NCBI GenBank assembly: GCA_034359265.1
Contig: CP136890.1
Coordinates: 88,933,501-88,997,500 of the forward strand
DNA length: 64,000 nt
Reading direction: 5' to 3'
Source of the DNA: Canna indica
Lineage: Eukaryota; Streptophyta; Magnoliopsida; Zingiberales; Cannaceae
How positions within the stretch are numbered: position 1 is the first letter of the stretch; each line of letters opens with the position of its first letter. A program made the translations under genes and the position numbers. Below, one piece after another: positions 58,501 to 64,000 of this stretch. The notes beneath the pieces are model-generated. The model was given only the letters and a program-made list of their open reading frames with translations, ran no database searches and was not told the DNA's origin.

Positions 58501-61500
58501 TGATGAATGTACAAAGAATTTTAATGGGGAAAGATCCATAATTAAACTACTTTGGACTTTCATGTGGGCTTATTAACTATATGGAAGTACAATAGAAAAG
58601 TTCAAGTACTTGCAAAGTAGGTAATCTTTGTCATGTCAGTTACAATTACCATATTGGAGCAAAAATTTATATATGCAATATGAATTCCTTGGATGAACAC
58701 AGTTTTAACATTGTCCTAATTTTGACAAATAAATTGCTCATGCTAGACTCAAGGTTCCACACTTCCATGTACTGTTAAAACCATGCTCTTGTCACAGGAT
58801 AAAGTATGATTTTGAAGCAATTTCTAGTATTACAAGCGCATGCTTAATTTGAAAGTTATCATGAGCTATGAGCAACTAAAAATAGGAAAGGATATTATAC
58901 TGTTGACCACTGCACTGGACTAAAGCTGATACCAGCCCAACTCCCTTCTCCTATACCGCAATCTCGAGGTAACACCGAATAAGAAAGCCTGTCAATGTCT
59001 GATCAAGTACATTACTAGTGTGTTAATATTAGTTTATTCACATATTAACATAGGTGTTCTAAGCAATAGCTTTTCATTGTAAAGAGTCATTGGAGGCAGA
59101 AAAAGGATTTACAAAGACAATGATAGCCTGCATGAACAGATCAATATGATATAGTTCACATATAATGGAGCTACTATTGCAGGTTATAATGAAAGTTAAA
59201 AAAAATAAAGTGTCTAGAAGTACTTTACAATATGCAGACAAGGAAAAAAATCAACAAACTTGTATATCAAATAATACCTGAACCGATCACATCCAATTGG
59301 GATACAATGAGATGCCCATAAGAGTCCACTGTACCCATAATCAAGCAGTTATCACCTGCAATTACAAGGTATATTAAGTGTAAGCTACAAAAACTATACA
59401 GTCCAAAAGCTCTATAACTTTTCATCATATAGTAAGAGCAGTACTGTTCTATAATTTGCTGAAGGAGAGTGAACTGATAAGTATTGATGAAAAATCTTAA
59501 CCGAAGCAAGAAAAAAAATGGTATTTGGGGAAACTTTTCATCACTTCATTTTGAGTTCGCAAAAAGTACAATTGAAAAGTATGACATTACATATATGTAT
59601 GTATATTAAATATATTAATATATTAAACTCCTCAGAAAGAACTCTTGGTGGGATGGATTTTCCCACTAAATCCTATAAGATGGGATGATTTGTCCCGGTA
59701 GGTGGGAAATTTTTTTTAATCCAAACATGGGAATTTATCATCCCATCATATCCCATGGGATAAGAAAATTTAATCCTCAATCCAAACAAGGCTGTAATGG
59801 TACAATATTGATCCGCGGTCGGGTTAGAATCATATCAATAAATGATCTGGTTCAGTGCATGCACGCAGGCTAGTGACAATTTGTTCAAAAATCAAAACTG
59901 GTCCCAACAAGCCATTTCCATCGCAATAAAGTCGGGTTTCATTGATCTGCTTATTTAAACAAAGAAATAATGTTGATTTGAACATAAATTGAATGAAACC
60001 TTGTTAAATAGTTTGCACTTTTTCAGAAGTTGACACAACTAGGTACTTGGTACAACTAGTAGAAATAGGAAATAACATGATTTCAAACAAAAGATCTCTA
60101 CTAAATTTTTTCTTGAAAAAATTAAGAGTGTCATGCATCATCAATAAATCCACTCAACCTTTATCACCGCCCAATAGATACATTGTCATTCATTGCCTTA
60201 CTCCAACCATCCAGCATTCTTACAAGCAGGATTGTCCCTAGAAGAGCCTTCCATGCCATGATCAATGAGAGATTTGAGAGAGACTGAGAGTGTTTAAGAA
60301 AGAATGATAGAGTTCAGAAGCGTATAGGAAAATATATACGAGTTTGAGGGCATTCAGAGGCTTATATACAGTTCAAATCAGCCTTAAAAGCGAGGCATTG
60401 TTGTTGGTTATTTAATTTTGCAGTTGACTGTACCAAGTAGTAGAAGGCCGGTACCACCCTATACAAGCCTGGTACCACTTTACATGAGCGATACCAGGAG
60501 CAATTAGACAGTACTAGGCTAGTATCAGTAACCCACCTTGTTGGTATGGTATGAAATTTCAAATAAAGAGCCCATCACAACTACCTAAATATTGGTTCCA
60601 GCTATGCTAATTTGCTAGTTAAGCATACTACATAAACTGTGATAATTAGCCTATTAAACTTGGAAAATAATTACCCAAACTTATTTTGAAAAAACAACTA
60701 ACAATAGATAACATATGCTTGGTTTAGTAAGAATCTTAGTTACCATCTCATGTAGGAATCCATTATTGTGGTAGCCCAAATTCAGTTTTAAAGCCTATTT
60801 GATGAATACATAAAAAAAAAACAGTAATTATGGATGAGTTGCTATTAACAAAGATTTATGGGTAAATTACACTGGCCTCCCCTGAGGTTTAGTGAAATTA
60901 CACTGACCTCCCCTCTATTTGAAATTTTATCTTGTAATCTCCCTGAGTTTTGTAAAAGATTACACAGACCTCCCCTACTAACGAAAACGGTTAATGGAGT
61001 GTTTGTCATGTGCACTGCACATGCTTACTAATGGTATTTTTGAAATATTTGCAGCTTTTTCTTATTTTAAATGACAAAAATACCCTTATGTCATTTTTAT
61101 TTCTCCCAAAATTTTTATTTAAAAAATATTTTTAAAATAAAATAATTCATTTCAAAATTTTATTTTAAAAATATTTATTCAATTATTTTATGCATGTATT
61201 TTAATGATTTTTCAGCAAGGGGCATAAGAGAGAAATCCACTTCATTTAACACCATTAGGTACATGGGAGATGAGTGTCACCTGGACAAATAAAGGGGAGG
61301 TCAATGTAATTTCACTAAACCTCAAGGAAGGTCAGTGTAATTTACCTAAGATTTATCCATGGAAGTCTAATTTAGTCCAAAATACCAAAAATTCCTTATG
61401 CAAATATTGACTCCTAAACAATCTACTGATTATATATGGGTGAAATGAAGGAAAGAGAAATGTTTGTCCATTTGGACTTCAATGAATCAAGATGATTGGT

Positions 61501-63145
61501 AAAGACAAAATAGCTTAGAGGATCATCATCCACGGAAGCAGTTTTATTATCATTGACTTATGGCACTAATGAAGAATATTGTTTATCAACTGGTAGCTAA
61601 AAGTCAATTAAACTTATTTTCAAAAAGAAAATATCAAGGAATAACTACAAGTGCTAACGAGACAAAATGACTAACCTCGTCCTGTAAGTTCTACGCTTTG
61701 GATCTCTGAACGATGGGGGCATCGGTCAACTATTGATGAGTGTATTATCTTTATATGAATAATGAAACCAAAAGTTGGAAATAAGTTACATAGGCATAAA
61801 ACAGCTCCTCAAGGTTGGAATTTTGGACACAAATAAACATCGTACCTCTGCATTAACAGGAATGAGAAGGCTTTCTTTTCCTTTGGCAATCAGAGAATCT
61901 TCCATGGATATCTAAATATAAGAAGATATCAGAGGAAATAAATGCCTTTTCAGTTTTTATAGAAAAAAAAATGGATTACTCAAAAACAACAACAGCAAAA
62001 AAAATTGATTGTCTGGACACTGCACGCTATCTATGTTTTAGTAGTTACAAGTTACAAGATAGCAAATTTGCCTATTTATCATTCCCTCATATGAACATTT
62101 CCTGCCTACTTTAGTTTAAAGTATCACATTGAAGTATCACTGTAGTCATACATGGTGTTTCAGCTTTTTGCAATTTCAGAACTTTTTTACTCACTATCCA
62201 ATATCATCAGGCCAAATCTTTAAGGAAAAAGTTTCTTCTACCCCATTTTTGTACAACCCTCAAAAAGAAGTTAGCAAATACATAACAAGCAAAGCACTAC
62301 GTGGAGCATATTAACTTATTATGACCTTTGTGAATTTATTTATGGGCTTCTAACTTAAATAGATTCTAGTAACTCATTCAACGTCTCTTCACACCAAAAT
62401 ATTATGCCCTATCATTCCACACAGTTGTTGTAGATGAACTATCATTCTACCCTCGACTTCCTTTACAGGATTCAGTTACCTTTTACTTTACCTTATTGGT
62501 GATATTTGGCTAATATTATCAAATAAATTATCCAAAAAATGAGACTATTATCTCAACCCCAACAAGCAAAACGAAAAAACGGTCACATGCCCATTGAAAC
62601 ATCTAAATATAACACAAACTAGAAAAATAGACCAAAAGATGAAATTAGTAAAAGGTGCTCCATAGTAATTCAAACGCTTGTCACATATACAACCAAGTAA
62701 TGCAACTGAATTGCTAGCATTTTGAACAAGATAAAAAATACATGATATGCATTAGATGGATTAGATTACATCAGATAACAAATTCCTAAAATCAGAACAA
62801 AGAGCGAGGACGAGCTCGTAGTACTCGCAACAACACTCGCAAGTCAGAACAGCGCTCGCAACGAGCAAAAGACGGAATCATACCTCAATCTTGTAAACGC
62901 GGCAGCCAGAAGCGATGTAGATGGAGCAAGAAGAGCCACCATCGTGGACCTGAATCAGCACAATAGTGATGACACGTTATGGGGAGGAAATGAAGAGCTG
63001 CATAGAGGAAAACGCAAGGATTAGGGTTTTAACTTTCTGTACGTACGTGGAGAGCGAGTCGAGTGGACTGAATGTTCCCCGGCGACGGGTCGCAGAGCAG
63101 TGAGGGCGGGACGACCGCCTTCCGCAAGCTCTTCGCTTCCAACAT
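55541..63145 (-). CDS. WD40-repeat (transducin-like) protein, 357 residues
   Basis: Thirteen exons, 5' to 3': 63145-63047, 62949-62884, 61911-61846, 61748-61676, 59355-59278, 58998-58901, 57931-57858, 57688-57601, 57518-57361, 57141-57099, 56942-56877, 56030-55953, 55627-55541. All introns are GT-AG, phases agree, and the total is 1074 nt ending in TGA. The protein starts MLEAKSLRKAVVPPSLL. WD-like strands are visible: IMGTVDSYGHLIVSQLD (about residues 105-122), AVARSFCKSIDVYDQDIHIR, MSIWDLRTNHNGG (about 215), IAVGGTDRAVTVYDPRRWSA (about 250-270), and DVLAGWCDSGSIFVADVV near the C-terminus. It is probably a compact beta-propeller scaffold. It resembles an unnamed conserved plant WD40 family; its partner and pathway are not evident. 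It is unrelated in function to its neighbours. Intron 4 (2.3 kb) holds two transposons. Confidence 0.93.
59644..59790. repeat. Short inverted-repeat (MITE-like) segment in WD40 intron 4
   Basis: GTGGGATGGATTTTCCCAC at the left is mirrored by TATCATCCCATCATATCCCA and AATCCAAACAAGG further right, forming several GGGAT/ATCCC hairpins. The TAATCCAAACA motif is common at ends of plant hAT-type MITEs. Boundaries are approximate. Confidence 0.4.
59794..60568. mobile_element. TACCGG-family hAT-like element 4 (strongly diverged)
   Basis: The left end (AATGGTACAATATTGATCC) and right end (GGTATGGTATGAAATTTC) align loosely with the TIR zones of elements 1-3. Inside are a leader-like GAGAGATTTGAGAGAGACTG stretch, a TATA-like CTTATATACAG (about 60361) and GGTACCA units, in the same order as in element 2. 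No target duplication was found. Confidence 0.45.
60860..61347. mobile_element. MULE-type MITE in WD40 intron 4
   Basis: Terminal inverted repeats of about 55 bp: the left starts GGGTAAATTACACTGGCCTC and contains GAGGTTTAGTGAAATTACA, mirrored at 61293-61347. The flanking 9-mers AAGATTTAT at 60851-60859 and 61348-61356 are identical. The 488-bp element is non-coding and AT-rich in the middle. The 9-bp duplication places it with Mutator-like elements. Confidence 0.85.
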
Positions 63146-64000
63146 TCTCTCCCCACTCTCTCGATTGAAAGGAGCGGCGGCGCGCCATCGATTCCGATTA
63201 AACGTGCAGACCAAGTCACGTGATGCTCACGTGCTAGTAATTCTGGAATCAGGATAATTTTAATGATTGTTTTTAAAATCCGAAATATGATTATTAAAAT
63301 TTCCAAATCTAAAATTAAAAATTTATTATAATATTCATTTTGCTCCACGGAAAAATTAGAAAGAAAAATGATAAAAATATCTTTCTTAACATTATTGTAG
63401 TTAATAACAATATAACAAAAAATTAAATTAATATAAAATAATTTTTAAAAATACTTACTATATTATATAAAATACTATAAATATTATGTAAAATAATTTT
63501 ATTATAAATTTTTAGTTGTGTCATTATAAAATATAAATTGATGCATAATTTTTATGCATGTAGCATGATGTTTGGAGACAAATAAATAATTATTTTTGCA
63601 TCTAAGATTTAATTTGATAGTCAATATTTTTTTTTCATTATATGTAGTTATTTACTCATGGGGGTGTAATTTTTATAAAATTTGATGAACAATATAATAA
63701 AAAAATTATCAGGAATAGACAATTAATATTATTTCTTATATTACTATTTTTTTAAAATTTTCTTGTAATTAAACAACAACAAAATATGAGTATTGAGAAT
63801 ACTATTCTAGCTATTCCCCGTATTCGCTCCAACCAAACATATTATAAATGTGGAGGTCTATGGCTCAAATAATGAGGACAACATATGGGGGGAGCATGTA
63901 TATGCTTGTTCTAATTGTTCATTCTCTTGTACCGTGATATTCTATGGTACAAAAGAATACATAAGTTGTTAAATACAGCAGTCAATTTTTTGTCTTGTCC
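63146..64000. other. Upstream region of the WD40 gene and AT-rich spacer
   Basis: The first 100 bases are GC-rich and presumably the 5' UTR and core promoter of the minus-strand WD40 gene. Beyond 63240 the sequence is AT-rich without recognisable genes. A segment near 63790-63850 (ATTCCCCGTATTCGCTCCAA) may be the edge of another repeat. Confidence 0.45.

Noticed and set aside
1..63145. Functional cluster of the three host genes
   Set aside because: Cellulose synthase and sterol glucosyltransferase have been linked biochemically, but spacing, separate promoters and an unrelated WD40 gene give no sequence support for a cluster.

Overview
The window is nuclear DNA of a flowering plant. The evidence is plant gene families with many short introns, AT-rich spacers, and typical plant transposons (L1 and RTE LINEs, SINEs, MULE, hAT and CACTA elements). 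The captured uniporter fragment and the CACTA type suggest a monocot, probably not a grass, but this is a guess. No bacterial, organellar or viral genes were seen.

Three host genes are present, all on the minus strand. (1) Positions 1-1878 hold the N-terminal exons of a CESA6-like cellulose synthase catalytic subunit, cut by the left window edge. (2) Positions 12671-35145 hold a complete sterol 3-beta-glucosyltransferase of the UGT80A2 type: 14 exons joining to 636 codons over 22.5 kb, with one GC-AG intron. (3) Positions 55541-63145 hold a complete 13-exon WD40-repeat protein of 357 residues. The first two act in cell-wall and membrane-sterol glycosylation. They look like independent neighbours rather than a cluster.

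Most of the remaining sequence is mobile DNA. A 5'-truncated, stop-riddled L1-type LINE (about 5.66-10.48 kb) is followed by a tRNA-derived SINE with a 9-bp target duplication. The glucosyltransferase introns hold a hairpin MITE, three related TACCGG-rich hAT-like elements (one a 1.08-kb full-length inverted repeat), a truncated RTE LINE with an 18-bp target duplication, a 294-bp tandem duplication, and a 1.8-kb Pack-MULE. The Pack-MULE has 170-bp terminal inverted repeats, a perfect 9-bp target duplication, and pieces of at least three host genes (MATE transporter, mitochondrial calcium uniporter, clade-D-like PP2C).

Between the glucosyltransferase and the WD40 gene lies a nested CACTA pair. 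An apparently complete 7233-bp element (39720-46952, CACTACTAGAAA ends, CTA target duplication) carries an intact 1163-residue TNP2-type transposase and a Ptta/En/Spm-type second gene. It is inserted inside the homologous second gene of an older, oppositely oriented relative that has lost its transposase and right terminus. The WD40 introns hold a MULE-type MITE with a 9-bp target duplication and a diverged TACCGG element. The rest of the spacers is AT-rich with scattered short SINE-like copies.
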